A stretch of 64,000 bases of DNA, taken from NCBI GenBank assembly GCA_943789205.1, contig CALSTG010000001.1, positions 310,001 through 374,000 on the forward strand, read 5' to 3'. The position numbers and the translations under genes are program-made. Below, piece after piece: positions 28,290 through 38,973 of the stretch. A model generated the notes under the pieces. The model was not told the DNA's origin. It searched no databases and saw only the letters and a program-made list of their open reading frames with translations. The DNA comes from an uncultured Flavobacteriales bacterium (GTDB taxonomy: Bacteria > Bacteroidota > Bacteroidia > Flavobacteriales_D > Crocinitomicaceae). Position 1 is the first letter of the stretch, and the number at the start of each line of letters is the position of its first letter.

Positions 28290-30327
28290 ATGAGACACTA
28301 CATCATTATGTTCATTTTATTAGGTGGTTTTCTGAGCACTTGTGCGCAAATTCCAATGGGTTATTCAACTAAAAGCAAAAAAGCAATAAAACTTTTTGAA
28401 AAAGGCAGGAATGCTCCTGCAGATTTTGCAAATGATGTTACGGGAAAACCCAACTATAAGGAAGGTATCAGAATACTAAAACAAGCAGTTTCAAAAGATC
28501 CCAGATTTTGGGAGGCACAATTATTATTGGGAGAGTTCTATGAATATAGCATGAATTATCCAGAGGCTATTCATCAGTATGAGCTAGCATTAGAACTCAA
28601 CCCATTTCATAGCAGCTCAGGCGCAACCTTCTGTTACCTCGCAAACTTGAATCTTGCACTTGGGAATTATTCGGAAACCATTAAATATTGCAACATTTTC
28701 TTGAAAAATCCGAAAGCCAGTAATAGACTCAGCCCACAAGTTTATTTAATGAAAAGAAGTGCCGAATTCGCGGCACATGCCATTGCCAATCCTGTAGATT
28801 TTGAACCCATAAATTTAGGACCTGAAATCAATACATCGCGACCAGAGTATTATCCTGCACTCACTGTTGATGGACAAACGTTATTGTTTACAAGACTTCT
28901 AGAAATCAAAAATGTAGACTTCAAAGAACAAGAGGATTTCTTTGTGTCGAATAAAAATAAATTTGGAAATTGGAGTCCATCTATTCCTATGCCCCGAAAT
29001 ATCAATACTTCAAATAATGAAGGGGCTCCTACCCTATCAGCCGATGGTAGAAGCTTGGTTTTTGTTGCATGCTCAGATCAAACGGGTTATTATGGATCAA
29101 ACAGAGAAGGTAGAGGAAGTTGTGACTTGTTTTTTGCTAAAAAAATAGGAGATCAATGGCTGGGACCTATTAACCTTCCTGGTTATGTCAATTCAGGAAA
29201 TTGGGAATCCCAACCTTCACTATCTGCCGACGGTAAAACGCTATATTTTGTTAGAGGAAGAAAGGGTGATAGAAGTAATAACAGCGACATCTATGTCTCA
29301 GAGCTTCAAAAAAATGGAATGTGGGGCCCTGCTAGGGCACTTCCTGATTATATCAACACGCCAAATACAGAAGAATCTGTTCACATTCATCCCGATGGTA
29401 GAACACTTTATTTTGCTTCTAAAGGTCATCCAGGTATGGGAGGTTCGGATCTTTATGTTACTCGAAAAGATATAAATGGGAAATGGTCAATTCCGGAAAA
29501 TCTAGGCTATCCAATCAATACAAAATATGATGAAAACTCATTGATGGTATCGGCAGAGGGAGACATCGCTTATTTTGCATCTGATCGCAAGGGAGGTTTC
29601 GGAGATCTTGATATTTATTCATTTGTGCTTCCCAAAGAAGGCACGGGCAATACGCACGCTTTACTTTGACGGTTTTGTATACGATAAACAAAGTAAAGAA
29701 CCTCTTGCTGGTAAATTTGAGCTTTTTGATGTTTCAAGTGGAGAAAGGATTATTGAATCTGAAGCGGATAAAAAAACAGGGACCTTTATGGTTCCGCTTC
29801 CCCTGGACCGCAACTACGTCATTTCAGTAAGCCACGAAGCGTACCATCCTTATTCCTTAAATTTCGATCTCTCAAACAACAAAGCTACCGATAGCTATCA
29901 TGTAGATATACCAATGAGTAAACCAATTTTAACGTCAAAAACTCAAGAAGATTCAATAGATGAACACATATTTGAGAATGTGTTTTTTGACCTTAATAAG
30001 TTTACCCTTCGTAAAGAATCTCGTATTGAGCTAAATCTCTTCGCAGAATACCTAAAAAAGAATATTTCCATTAAAATTGAACTGGGAGGTCATACGGACT
30101 CGAGAGGAAATGAAACAGCGAATATAGAATTGTCACAAAATCGTGCAGCCACCGTATATAGATACCTCATCGAGAAAGGTGTTTCTTCGGACAGAATGAC
30201 CTATAAAGGATACGGCTCATCCATCCCTATTTTCTCAGAACAACACATTAACAATCTGACAACGCCCCTTGAGAAAAAAGAGGCGCATCAAAAAAATCGA
30301 AGAACCGTATGGCGGGAAACCTTATAA
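28290..30327 (+). CDS. PorE-like TPR/PD40/OmpA outer-membrane lipoprotein (one frameshift)
   Basis: Two frames (28290-29669 and 29575-30327) make one protein of about 678 residues. In order: a signal with possible lipobox (FLSTC, Cys 18), TPR repeats (about 50-160), four or so PD40/WD40-like blades (YPALTVDGQTLLFTR, GAPTLSADGRSLVF, SQPSLSADGKTLYFVRG, HIHPDGRTLYFASKG), a carboxypeptidase-regulatory domain (YFDGFVYDKQSKEPLAGKFEL) and a C-terminal OmpA domain (IELGGHTDSRGNETANIELSQNRA). Removing one G at 29640-29641 joins LPKE to ARAIRTLYFDG. This is the domain order of PorE, a peptidoglycan-binding T9SS component, but paralogs of similar layout are common. Its end overlaps the UbiA gene by 19 bp. 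Confidence 0.88.
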
Positions 30328-31229
30328 TTTCTTATCTAAGCCTTACAAGACCGTTAAATCTAATAATAATTATAGCAACAATGCTTGGTGTTTGGTTTTA
30401 CAGTATTTCTGAAAACCCAACGCTATCATTACCCTTCCTAGATTTTATACTACTGATTCTGGCAACCTCATTAATTGCTGCATCCGGGAATATCATAAAT
30501 GATTACTATGACATACATGCAGATGCCATAAATAAACCTACAAAGCAGATTCTTTCAAAATCAGTATCTAAGAAAATGGGATTCAAAATTTATTTAAGCT
30601 TTAATTCCTTTGCGATGCTAATTGGGTTTTATCTCTCTTTAAAATATCAAACCTTCTGGTTCATAACCCTAAATACGTTCTGCATTTTCGCGCTGTGGTT
30701 CTACAGCTATTACTTAAAAAAGTCATTACTACTTGGGAATATGTTAATCGCATTATTAACAGGGTTAATTCCGTTAGCTGCATTGAGTTACTTTGCCTTC
30801 GATCCAAAATTTGGAATTTATGCTTTACAGGACACCTCTAATTGGTTCACTAGTGATGGTTTTAACTTCGTCTTTTATTTGGCTTCGTTTGCTATTTTAC
30901 AAAATCTTGCTCGTGAAATATGTAAGGATATAAATGATGTTGATGGAGACCAATTAATAGGGGTTGTTTCCATACCTATTAGCTATGGACTGGGTAAAAC
31001 TAAATCCGTTATTTCTTTTATTCTGATTTTGGAAATTGTATGCTTTATATTTGTTTTCAAACAGCTATACTTAGAGCTTAATTTCTTACAGCTTACCATA
31101 CTGAGCGTTGCTATCGGAGTTAATCTTATTATTCTATTTTTTCTAAGCAAAAAAAGAGACATGATTAAAAGTTGCGAAGGGCTTCTTAAGCTCAGTATGT
31201 TTATAGGTTTAACCGCTTTATATTTATAA
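30309..31229 (+). CDS. UbiA-family membrane prenyltransferase
   Basis: A 306-residue integral membrane protein with about eight hydrophobic helices. The two aspartate-rich motifs of the family are present: NDYYDIHADAINKPTKQI (around 60) and DINDVDGDQLIGVVSIP (around 215). They bind Mg-prenyl diphosphate. In Bacteroidota such genes are often annotated as geranylgeranylglycerol-phosphate geranylgeranyltransferase, but menaquinone- or heme-type substrates cannot be excluded from sequence. It is translationally coupled to the OmpA-type gene upstream and maf follows after 4 bp. Confidence 0.88.
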   Translation: MAGNLIISYLSLTRPLNLIIIIATMLGVWFYSISENPTLSLPFLDFILLILATSLIAASGNIINDYYDIHADAINKPTKQILSKSVSKKMGFKIYLSFNSFAMLIGFYLSLKYQTFWFITLNTFCIFALWFYSYYLKKSLLLGNMLIALLTGLIPLAALSYFAFDPKFGIYALQDTSNWFTSDGFNFVFYLASFAILQNLAREICKDINDVDGDQLIGVVSIPISYGLGKTKSVISFILILEIVCFIFVFKQLYLELNFLQLTILSVAIGVNLIILFFLSKKRDMIKSCEGLLKLSMFIGLTALYL

Positions 31230-31233
31230 TACT

Positions 31234-31797
31234 ATGGAATTAATTTTAGGTTCTGCATCTCCAAGACGCAAGAAACTTTTGAAGGAAATGGGTTTTGATT
31301 TTAACGTTGTCATACCTGATGTGGCTGAGGTATATAGTCCTGAACTAGAGACTGAAAATGTTGCGCCATTCCTTGCAAAACTGAAAGCCAATAACTTAAA
31401 ATCAGCTTTATATAAAGACCAATTGCTTATTTGTTGTGATACAGTTGTTATAAATAAAGATGAAATACTTGGCAAACCTATTGATTCTGAAGATGCATTC
31501 AACACACTTAAAAAGCTATCAGGAAAGAAGCACAATGTAATGAGCGCAGTATGCATGGTTATCAATGACAACATCATTGAATTTAAAGAAACTACGAGTA
31601 TTGAATTTAAGGCCTTAAGCAACGCTGAAATAGAACATTACATTGAAACATACAATCCTTTCGACAAAGCCGGCTCTTACGGAATACAAGAATGGTTAGG
31701 ACATATCGGTATATCCAGCATAAAAGGGAGCTACACAAATGTCATGGGGCTTCCAACCCAAAGACTCTATTTGGAAATCATGAAACTTGATAGTTAA
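31234..31797 (+). CDS. maf: Maf family nucleoside triphosphate pyrophosphatase
   Basis: A 187-residue house-cleaning pyrophosphatase. Motifs: LGSASPRRKKLLKEMGF at the N-terminus, the catalytic-Asp block ICCDTVV, KKHNVMSAVCM, and YNPFDKAGSYGIQEW. The pattern fits the dTTP/UTP-type (YhdE) subgroup, which is an inference from the motif set. It ends convergently with the OmpA gene, with a 4-bp overlap of stop codons. Confidence 0.94.
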   Translation: MELILGSASPRRKKLLKEMGFDFNVVIPDVAEVYSPELETENVAPFLAKLKANNLKSALYKDQLLICCDTVVINKDEILGKPIDSEDAFNTLKKLSGKKHNVMSAVCMVINDNIIEFKETTSIEFKALSNAEIEHYIETYNPFDKAGSYGIQEWLGHIGISSIKGSYTNVMGLPTQRLYLEIMKLDS

Positions 31798-33029
31798 TCT
31801 AGAGAAAACTCTACTCTTCTATTTTTTGCTGCTTTAAGCTCCTCTTCATCTACATCTGCTATCTCTCTGCTGTTAACTTCCGCACCCATTGACTTTACAG
31901 TTAATCTAGAAGCATCAATACCCTGAGCCATGAAATATCTTTCTGCATATTTCGCGCGAACCATCCCCATATCCTTGAACTCATCTTTCGTCGTCCCTAA
32001 CTCTTCTTCTTTGGCGTCCGAATGCCCAGAAATTACAATCGTTAATTCAGGATTAGATTTAAGCTGCGCTGCAACAAATTTCAATGCCTCTTTCGATCCT
32101 GCGGTAAAGTCTTTTTTTCCAAAACCAAAATACGCCACATTTGCGGAGAACTTTTCTGCTAGGCTCATTGTCTCATCAACGTTTGCTGCCTTAGCATAAA
32201 CTAAGGTTGAATACTCCTCAACATTCGCCATTTGATTCGTTGCAATGCATTGACATTCTTCTTCACTGTCAATCAATTTAACAGTCACGTTGTCCACATA
32301 ATAATAGGCGTGCTTAAGTGCCTCAACGTCTGAAGTTTTTGGTTTCTTTACCGTAATGAACTTTGTTGCTGAATTGGCGTCAAAATTTCCAATTGTAATA
32401 AATTTTTCGTCGCCTTTAGCAGTATAAATCTGACAAACTTTATCCCATCCAAAAAATCCCTGATGAATTCTATTATGCTTACCACGAATTAAATTTTCAG
32501 AAGCATTAATAATTCCTGACGGTGTTGTGGGAGCTTCTTTGGTAAGATATGCCCCTACATTATTACAAGCAAACTTGGATGATTCAGCCAAAGAAACATC
32601 AAATTGAATACAATACTTTAGACCTTTCGAGAGAGAAATATTACTCTTACCCTTTAAAAATGGAATAGTAATATAGCTTCTTAATGAAGATTCTCTTCCA
32701 GGACGGTAGGCGACAAAACCTGCAAAAACACTTCCTCCATTTTCAGCAGTCATTTCATTTCCAAATACATTATTAGGAACGCCAAATTCGTTACCAGCGC
32801 CTTTTTGAAATAAATCAGCCGCATTTTCCGTTGGCGAACTTACACCATTTTCTAAAATAGAAATAGCCCCAAGCTCAGTGACAGACTCATCATCTTGAAG
32901 CTTTTCAAAAGTCATGTTCAATATATCAGATGAGGTGGATTTTCCGCGCTTACCTTTTTTCTGAGCAGTAATGGTTGTCATTGACAACACAAGTGTCAAT
33001 GCTGTAATAAAGGATAGATTAAATTTCAT
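31794..33029 (-). CDS. OmpA family outer-membrane protein
   Basis: A 411-residue exported protein. The signal peptide is MKFNLSFITALTLVLSMTTITAQ. A central region of about 220 residues (about 40-260) looks like the jelly-roll domain often found ahead of OmpA domains in Bacteroidota. The C-terminal OmpA domain follows (TIVISGHSDAKEE ... MVRAKYAERYFMAQGIDASRL ... NRRVEFSLD), with an acidic insertion, and should bind peptidoglycan. It is the last gene of a minus-strand run starting at purT, and its start overlaps the hemE stop by 11 bp. Confidence 0.92.
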   Translation of the reverse strand: MKFNLSFITALTLVLSMTTITAQKKGKRGKSTSSDILNMTFEKLQDDESVTELGAISILENGVSSPTENAADLFQKGAGNEFGVPNNVFGNEMTAENGGSVFAGFVAYRPGRESSLRSYITIPFLKGKSNISLSKGLKYCIQFDVSLAESSKFACNNVGAYLTKEAPTTPSGIINASENLIRGKHNRIHQGFFGWDKVCQIYTAKGDEKFITIGNFDANSATKFITVKKPKTSDVEALKHAYYYVDNVTVKLIDSEEECQCIATNQMANVEEYSTLVYAKAANVDETMSLAEKFSANVAYFGFGKKDFTAGSKEALKFVAAQLKSNPELTIVISGHSDAKEEELGTTKDEFKDMGMVRAKYAERYFMAQGIDASRLTVKSMGAEVNSREIADVDEEELKAAKNRRVEFSLD

Positions 33030-34047
33030 AGTTTTTTACAGTTTTAATAAATGCTTTCACATGTTCTGGTTTGATATCGGGATAAACACCGTGTCCCAAA
33101 TTTACAATATGTCGTTGACTTTTAAAAGAGTCTAGGAGCTGAAGTGTCTCATTTTCAATAGCTGACTCTGTTCCATAAAGTACACAAGGGTCAAGATTAC
33201 CTTGTAGCGTTTTGTTTTCTCCTGCAAGTGATCTAGCGTATTCAATATTCATATTCCAATCAAGTCCAACGGTTGTACAGGATAAATCCATAAGTGAGGG
33301 CAATGCACTATAAGCCCCTTTTGAGAATACTGTGAAGGGACCCTCAATAGCATGTACTATTTGTTGAATATATTTCATTCCGAATTCTTGATATTGTTTA
33401 TGTCCCAAAATACCTGCCCATGAATCAAACAACTGCAGTGCATCAGCACCGTGTTTTAATTGTGCTTTTAGGTAAACTATTGTAACATCTGTAATCCTCT
33501 GTAGCAATTCATGTGCCAACTTCGGTTTTGTGTATAGCAACTTTCGAGTTTCAGAAAAGGTTTTAGAACCAGATCCTTCTACCATATAACATAATATAGT
33601 CCAAGGTGCTCCCGCAAAACCGATAAGGGGTACCCTGCCATTTAACTCACGTTTTGTAATAGAAATTGCCTCTAATACGTATGATAATCTATCAGCGACA
33701 TTTATTTCAATATCAAGTCTTTTCAAATCTGACTCGGAACGGATCGTATGTTCAAACCATGGACCCTTTTTCTCAATCATTTGATAAGGCAATCCCATAG
33801 CATCTGGAACAACAAGAATATCAGAAAATATTATTGCGGCATCAACACCAAGTATATCTACTGGCTGGACGGTGACTTCAGCTGCAAGTTCTGGCGTTTC
33901 AGCCAGCTCTTTAAAACCTGAAACACTCGCTCTTACTGCGCGATATTCAGGCAAAATTCGTCCTGCTTGTCGCATTAACCAAACTGGATAACGTTCAATC
34001 TTCTCTCCTCGAGATGCTCTTAGGTATAAATCGTTTGAAATTTTCAT
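33019..34047 (-). CDS. hemE: Uroporphyrinogen decarboxylase
   Basis: Converts uroporphyrinogen III to coproporphyrinogen III in heme synthesis. From the ATG at 34047 the protein is 342 aa. The N-terminal signature RYPVWLMRQAGRILPEYRAVR and the second signature GFAGAPWTILCYMVEG are clear, as are FSDILVVPDAMG and NLGHGVYPDIKPEHV. The frame extends three codons to a TTG, but the ATG is better. It is 25 bp downstream of ung and overlaps ompA by 11 bp. The neighbours are not heme genes. Confidence 0.97.
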   Translation of the reverse strand: MKISNDLYLRASRGEKIERYPVWLMRQAGRILPEYRAVRASVSGFKELAETPELAAEVTVQPVDILGVDAAIIFSDILVVPDAMGLPYQMIEKKGPWFEHTIRSESDLKRLDIEINVADRLSYVLEAISITKRELNGRVPLIGFAGAPWTILCYMVEGSGSKTFSETRKLLYTKPKLAHELLQRITDVTIVYLKAQLKHGADALQLFDSWAGILGHKQYQEFGMKYIQQIVHAIEGPFTVFSKGAYSALPSLMDLSCTTVGLDWNMNIEYARSLAGENKTLQGNLDPCVLYGTESAIENETLQLLDSFKSQRHIVNLGHGVYPDIKPEHVKAFIKTVKNYEI

Positions 34048-34072
34048 GAGCTGCAAATATAGGAATGAATAA

Positions 34073-34744
34073 TTACCAATTAATCATTGAAATACGATTC
34101 TTCGCAAGATATTCATTTGTCTTGCTAAAATGTTTACAATCAAAGAATCCTCTGTAAGCAGATAAAGGTGAAGGATGAGGTGCCATCAAGACATAATGCT
34201 TTTGGGTGTCGATCAATACTTTTTTAGCTTGTGCCTTTGCACCCCATAATAAAAAAACAAGATGCTGTTTTTCATTAGAAAGGTTTTGAATGACAGCATT
34301 AGTAAATTGCTCCCATCCGATACCTTTGTGACTATCGGGCTTCCCTTCTTCCACTGTTAAAACTGCATTCAAAAGCAACACCCCTTGTTGTGCCCAATGT
34401 GTCAAATTTCCGTGTACTGGGGGTGTCTGATTCAAATCATTTGAAAGGGCCTTAAAAATATTATTCAAGCTTTTCGGAAGTGGTTTAACATGTTCCTTCA
34501 CGGAGAAAGACAAACCATGTGCATGTCCCATAGTAGGGTACGGATCCTGACCCAATATTACGACCTTCACTTGATTAAAATCACACAGCTTAAAGGCGTT
34601 AAAGACCTCATCTTCCGAAGGGAATACTTTTGTGTTATGATTCGATAAAAATGTATTTAACTTATTTTTAAGTAATTGAAAATAAGGCTTTTGGTTTTCT
34701 TTACCTAATAAATGACTCCAACTATTTGATTCAGGTAAAATCAC
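34073..34744 (-). CDS. ung: Uracil-DNA glycosylase
   Basis: A family-1 base-excision enzyme of 223 aa that removes uracil from DNA. It has the catalytic GQDPYP (Asp67), the LLLNAVLTVEEGKPDSH region, and the leucine-loop motif HPSPLSAYRGFFDCKHF (His190). Length and motif spacing are normal. Its start overlaps the stop of the BNR gene (4 bp), and hemE follows. Confidence 0.98.
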   Translation of the reverse strand: MILPESNSWSHLLGKENQKPYFQLLKNKLNTFLSNHNTKVFPSEDEVFNAFKLCDFNQVKVVILGQDPYPTMGHAHGLSFSVKEHVKPLPKSLNNIFKALSNDLNQTPPVHGNLTHWAQQGVLLLNAVLTVEEGKPDSHKGIGWEQFTNAVIQNLSNEKQHLVFLLWGAKAQAKKVLIDTQKHYVLMAPHPSPLSAYRGFFDCKHFSKTNEYLAKNRISMINW

Positions 34745-36045
34745 TCGAAATTTATTAGCGCAGTCCAGAGGGTAATCTTACCGTTATCCATTCTGGGCCA
34801 GACAGGGCGAACAACATTATCTACTGCGGCGATATTTAAATAATCTCCAAAAAATACCGTTCCCGAAGGCTCGAAGGATTGCTCAGAAATCACCTCTTCA
34901 ACAAAAGATCCTCCTCCATTTTTACTACTCGCCCATACAACATCTGTCGCCTTAGATTTTCGTGACTTTCGGTAATAGACAAAATGAAGATTCCCATTTG
35001 ATGGATCAACTGTTATCCACGTTAAAAAATGATTGTACTCCGAACTGTCCTTGTGGACTTGAACAGGTGAAGACCAGCTTTCTCCATTGTCCTCAGATTT
35101 TGAAAAAAGAACGGATGTTCTTCCCGTTTCCTCGTCTTCAATAGCCCAATTCAAATATAGATTCCCATAAAACGGCGAATCGGGGTTGTGGTCACTAATA
35201 AAAACCGGCAGGCCATTACTTCGGTAAAAATCAGGAACGTCAATCGTCCATCCACCTTCATGTTTAAATAAAATTTGCTCTGTTGGGCTCCATGTTTGCC
35301 CTCGGTCCGCTGAACTTCGCAGTATAAGTCCATGTGGTCCAGACCAAACGGTATAGAGCATTCCTTCTTTACCCAATGCGGGCATAGCTCCCTCTACAGT
35401 ATCATCTCCATCCAAGCAATCTCCTCCTTTGATCGAAATTCGAACAGGATCGGTCCATGTTTCTCCATCATCCGATGATTTTGCAAAATGAATGAATGAG
35501 CTATCCTTAGAATTGGTCGAGTTATACGCATCGAATTGCGTCCAGGTCATGTAAATCTCATCGGTTTCGGGGTCAATTACAATCCAATGTTTGTCTTGAA
35601 CTTTACTTCCATTCGGTTTTGAATATGATCCTTCATTAAATTTTCCTTTCAAGTCATCGGCTCTCTGACAAACAATCCTGTCTAAATGTGACGTTTTATT
35701 ATATGATGATAAGTGCAAATAAAAAATATTCCCCTTACCGTTGAATTTAAGAACTGGGTCTCCATATACCCCGTACGGACTCTTTAGTCTTTCAGCTTTC
35801 CAAGTTTTACCAGAATCCTCGGAATAATGATAGCCATCTAAAATAGAACCTACCGCAATGTTATTCGGGTTGTTTGGATCGATATCAATTGAAGGTTCAC
35901 AACCGCTGTAGGTATAAAATCCTTTCGTAAGTGGTATTTGAACATTTTTATAATCACTTTGCCCTAAAACTAAAAATGGAAGGCAAACGATTAAAATACT
36001 GATGAGTTTAACGCAGCCAGTAGTCACGGAGCTTATTTTCTTCAT
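34741..36045 (-). CDS. Secreted BNR-repeat (sialidase-like) protein
   Basis: A 434-residue exported protein with signal peptide (LISILIVCLPFLVLGQ, cleavage near residue 29). Asp-boxes occur at regular intervals: SEDSGKTW, SSDDGETW, SADRGQTW, SEDNGESW, as in six-bladed sialidase-type propellers. No T9SS tail is evident (it ends TLWTALINFE). Catalytic residues of true sialidases cannot be assigned, so the activity is unproved. Its start lies 38 bp inside the M61 peptidase gene and its stop overlaps ung. It is a secreted protein embedded in an otherwise housekeeping run. Confidence 0.88.
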   Translation of the reverse strand: MKKISSVTTGCVKLISILIVCLPFLVLGQSDYKNVQIPLTKGFYTYSGCEPSIDIDPNNPNNIAVGSILDGYHYSEDSGKTWKAERLKSPYGVYGDPVLKFNGKGNIFYLHLSSYNKTSHLDRIVCQRADDLKGKFNEGSYSKPNGSKVQDKHWIVIDPETDEIYMTWTQFDAYNSTNSKDSSFIHFAKSSDDGETWTDPVRISIKGGDCLDGDDTVEGAMPALGKEGMLYTVWSGPHGLILRSSADRGQTWSPTEQILFKHEGGWTIDVPDFYRSNGLPVFISDHNPDSPFYGNLYLNWAIEDEETGRTSVLFSKSEDNGESWSSPVQVHKDSSEYNHFLTWITVDPSNGNLHFVYYRKSRKSKATDVVWASSKNGGGSFVEEVISEQSFEPSGTVFFGDYLNIAAVDNVVRPVWPRMDNGKITLWTALINFE

Positions 36046-37768
36046 TTGTAAGGTTAAATAGATATCTTGGTTTCGTGTAATTTGTCATGGTAAAATTGAC
36101 AGCAAATAGAATTTCATCCCTTGAAATTAATAAGTCCAATTCATCCCCTTCTCTTATTCCTCTCATAATACCCTCAATATCAGCCTTACTAACTCTGTAG
36201 CCGTTACATCCAATAATCTCATCATTAACACTCAATCCCGCATCCTCAGCAGCAGAATTCGAACGTATCCTTGAAATAATTGCTTTTCCACCAGAGCTTC
36301 TTATAGTGGCACCAAAGTCTGGCTTGGTTGAGCTTACGTTTGTTACTTGAACGCCCATATTCGCAAATAGATCTGTATAATTCGGTATAGCAGTTCCATC
36401 GATATAATCTTCATAAAAGGCATCTAAGTTTTCACCTGTAAATCCCTCTAACTCTCTCTTGAATTCAGAAGAGGTGAATCCCCTACCCGCTTTCACATAA
36501 AATTTATCGTAAATATGTTGAAGAAAATGATCCAAACATTTTTCACCGTTTGTATTGCGAATAATTTTGACATCTAAGAAAGCAGCTAAAATAGAACCCC
36601 TTGTATAGTAGGTCATTGTTGTATTTGAACTGTTCTCATTTGGTCTATAAGCTTTAATCCACGCATCGTAACTTGCATGTGCTACGGGTTGAACGCGTGC
36701 ACCAACTGATCCTTCAACATAATTAATAGAGCTTTCCATTTTTGAAAGAAATTCAGACTTGGTATAATATCCTGCTCTAAGTAACAATAGCTCGTCGTAA
36801 TAGGAGGTAAATCCTTCCATAACCCACAATAGATCAGTATAGTTCTCCTTGTTGTAATCAAATGGCCCAAGTTCAAATGGTCGAATTCTTTTAACATTCC
36901 AAAGGTGAAAATATTCATGAGCGACCAAGCTCAGAAACTTCACGTAGCTACTTCCCGAATAGGTCCATCTATTCACACTGAGTGTGGTAGAGTTTTTGTG
37001 CTCAAGACCTCCCTGGCCATCAACAACGTTGTGGATTATAAAAAGATACTCCTTATTCGGGTTTTGACCAAAAACCTTAGTTTCTTCCTCTATAACTTTA
37101 GACATATCGCGCTTTAAGCTTTCTATATCAAAGTTGCCTTCTCCATAAATCGCGACAGTGTGCTTTACACCAGAGGCATTGAATTTAAATATAAGCTGGT
37201 TGCCAATTTCAATTGGGCAATCCACAAGATGGTCATAGTCGGAGTAGGCAAATACATACGGCTTATTCTTTTCCTTTCTCGGCAAAGCAGTTGAAACCTC
37301 CGAAAACCCTTCATATGGCACTACTACAACATCACCATTTACATCCAAATGGTTTTCAACGAACATAAATACACCGCTTCCACTTACAAAACCATGGGTA
37401 AGATCTAAAAAAGAGGTGCGTACAGATAATTCAAATGCATAAACGTCATAGGCAATGCGAATTTCAGATGACTTACCTTTTGTAATGGACCAAGTGTTCT
37501 TTTTCTTTTTTTGAACCTTTAATGCTTTACCAGAACCATTAGTTGCAGTAACCAAGTTGATGTTTTTAGCAAATTCACGTACTAAGTATGAACCTGGTGC
37601 CCATACCGGAAGCGAAACATCAATTATTTTTTCATCGAATCCCTCTAAAACCATCTCCACATGGAAATAATGATTCTGGGGTTTTGGCATAGATAGGTAA
37701 TATTTTACCGTTTGTCCATATACCGACCCGCAGCATAAGAAAACAAACAAGAGTGCTTTTAATTTCAT
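36008..37768 (-). CDS. M61-family metallopeptidase (glycyl aminopeptidase) with PDZ domain
   Basis: A 586-residue exported protein. The signal peptide ([18 protein letters not shown]) is followed by a beta-rich N-terminal domain. The zinc protease motif is [14 protein letters not shown] (HExxH), with the downstream acidic ligand region [24 protein letters not shown]-terminal PDZ domain is at about 480-560 ([31 protein letters not shown]). In characterised members M61 enzymes cleave N-terminal Gly or Ala. It overlaps the purT stop by 4 bp and the BNR gene by 38 bp. Confidence 0.93.
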   Translation of the reverse strand: MKLKALLFVFLCCGSVYGQTVKYYLSMPKPQNHYFHVEMVLEGFDEKIIDVSLPVWAPGSYLVREFAKNINLVTATNGSGKALKVQKKKKNTWSITKGKSSEIRIAYDVYAFELSVRTSFLDLTHGFVSGSGVFMFVENHLDVNGDVVVVPYEGFSEVSTALPRKEKNKPYVFAYSDYDHLVDCPIEIGNQLIFKFNASGVKHTVAIYGEGNFDIESLKRDMSKVIEEETKVFGQNPNKEYLFIIHNVVDGQGGLEHKNSTTLSVNRWTYSGSSYVKFLSLVAHEYFHLWNVKRIRPFELGPFDYNKENYTDLLWVMEGFTSYYDELLLLRAGYYTKSEFLSKMESSINYVEGSVGARVQPVAHASYDAWIKAYRPNENSSNTTMTYYTRGSILAAFLDVKIIRNTNGEKCLDHFLQHIYDKFYVKAGRGFTSSEFKRELEGFTGENLDAFYEDYIDGTAIPNYTDLFANMGVQVTNVSSTKPDFGATIRSSGGKAIISRIRSNSAAEDAGLSVNDEIIGCNGYRVSKADIEGIMRGIREGDELDLLISRDEILFAVNFTMTNYTKPRYLFNLTNEENKLRDYWLR

Positions 37769-38922
37769 TTTACGTTTATTTTTGCCGCCATTTCTTGGGC
37801 TTGTTCAACCAATTCTTTAACATCATTCGTGCCATATTTCAGTGTGACCCCCATTCGCCGATAGGGACGCGTAGCTGGTTTCCCAAACAAGCGTACTTCT
37901 GAATTAAGGGTATTCATCGCATCTTCAAGTCCTTTAAAAACGGGAGTCGCTGTAGACTCTCCCTCTGCCAATACAACAGCACTCGCTCCATTTTGAAGCA
38001 ATTTAATTTCTGGGATTGGGAGTGATAGGATCGCACGTGCGTGCAATTCAAATTCATTTAAGTTTTGTGTTTTACCAAGTGTAACCATACCCGTATCATG
38101 TGGTCTGGGTGATAGCTCTGAAAAATACGCACCTTCAGCCGTAATGAAAAACTCAACACCCCAAATACCTGCGCCTCCAAGCTCCGCGGTAACCTTTGCT
38201 GCCATATCCTGTGCCTCTTTAAGGTGTTCAGGGATCATGGGCATCGGCTGCCAGCTTTCTTGGTAATCTCCCCGCTCCTGTCGATGACCAATTGGTGGAC
38301 AAAATAAAGTAGGTCCATCATTCTGGGTCACGGTGAGTAAGGTGATTTCATAATCAAAATCAATAAAACCCTCCACAATCACTTCCTGTAAATCCCCGCG
38401 AGAACCCTCACAGGCATAGGTCCATGCCTTCTCAATATCCGCTTCAGCTCGAATCACTGACTGTCCTTTCCCTGAGCTCGACATTAAAGGCTTCACAACG
38501 CATGGCATTCCACATTTATTGACACCTTCTCGCAGCTCCTCTGCATTTATTGCGTAACTATACGTTGCCGTACGTACACCTAAATCAATTGCTGCCATGT
38601 CACGTATGGCCTTTCTATTCATGGTATAGTTTGCCGCTTTTGCACTTGGAATGACCTTGATGCCTTGTTTTTCATAATCGTAAAAACGTTCTGTTCGAAT
38701 CGCTTCAATTTCAGGTACAATAAAATCGGGTTGGTGTTTGGCCACTATCCGATCGAGTGCTTCACCGTCAAGCATAGATATTACCTCAGATTCGTCGGCC
38801 ACCTGCATTGCAGGTGCATTGGCATAGCTATCAACAGCGATAATGTGTTGTCCGAGACGCTGGCAAGCAATCACAAATTCTTTGCCTAGCTCTCCGGAAC
38901 CTAAAAGGAGTATTTTTTTCAT
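37765..38922 (-). CDS. purT: Formate-dependent phosphoribosylglycinamide formyltransferase
   Basis: An ATP-grasp enzyme of purine synthesis that uses formate and ATP to formylate GAR. The 385 residues start [23 protein letters not shown] and include [16 protein letters not shown], the [19 protein letters not shown] block and [17 protein letters not shown] near the end. The length is standard. It is the first gene of the minus-strand run (purT, M61, BNR, ung, hemE, ompA), divergent from a DUF456 gene across a 125-bp region with a palindrome. Confidence 0.97.
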   Translation of the reverse strand: MKKILLLGSGELGKEFVIACQRLGQHIIAVDSYANAPAMQVADESEVISMLDGEALDRIVAKHQPDFIVPEIEAIRTERFYDYEKQGIKVIPSAKAANYTMNRKAIRDMAAIDLGVRTATYSYAINAEELREGVNKCGMPCVVKPLMSSSGKGQSVIRAEADIEKAWTYACEGSRGDLQEVIVEGFIDFDYEITLLTVTQNDGPTLFCPPIGHRQERGDYQESWQPMPMIPEHLKEAQDMAAKVTAELGGAGIWGVEFFITAEGAYFSELSPRPHDTGMVTLGKTQNLNEFELHARAILSLPIPEIKLLQNGASAVVLAEGESTATPVFKGLEDAMNTLNSEVRLFGKPATRPYRRMGVTLKYGTNDVKELVEQAQEMAAKINVK

Positions 38923-38959
38923 GGAAACAAAGATAATCGACTTTTAGAAATCACCTGAG

Positions 38960-38967
38960 CAAATATA
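38960..38967 (-). promoter_or_regulatory. Candidate -7 box for the purT operon
   Basis: TATATTTG (minus strand) matches TAnnTTTG, 38 bp before the purT ATG. A second match, TATCTTTG at 38928-38935, is so near the ATG that it would give a leaderless message. Confidence 0.4.
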
Positions 38968-38973
38968 AATCCA

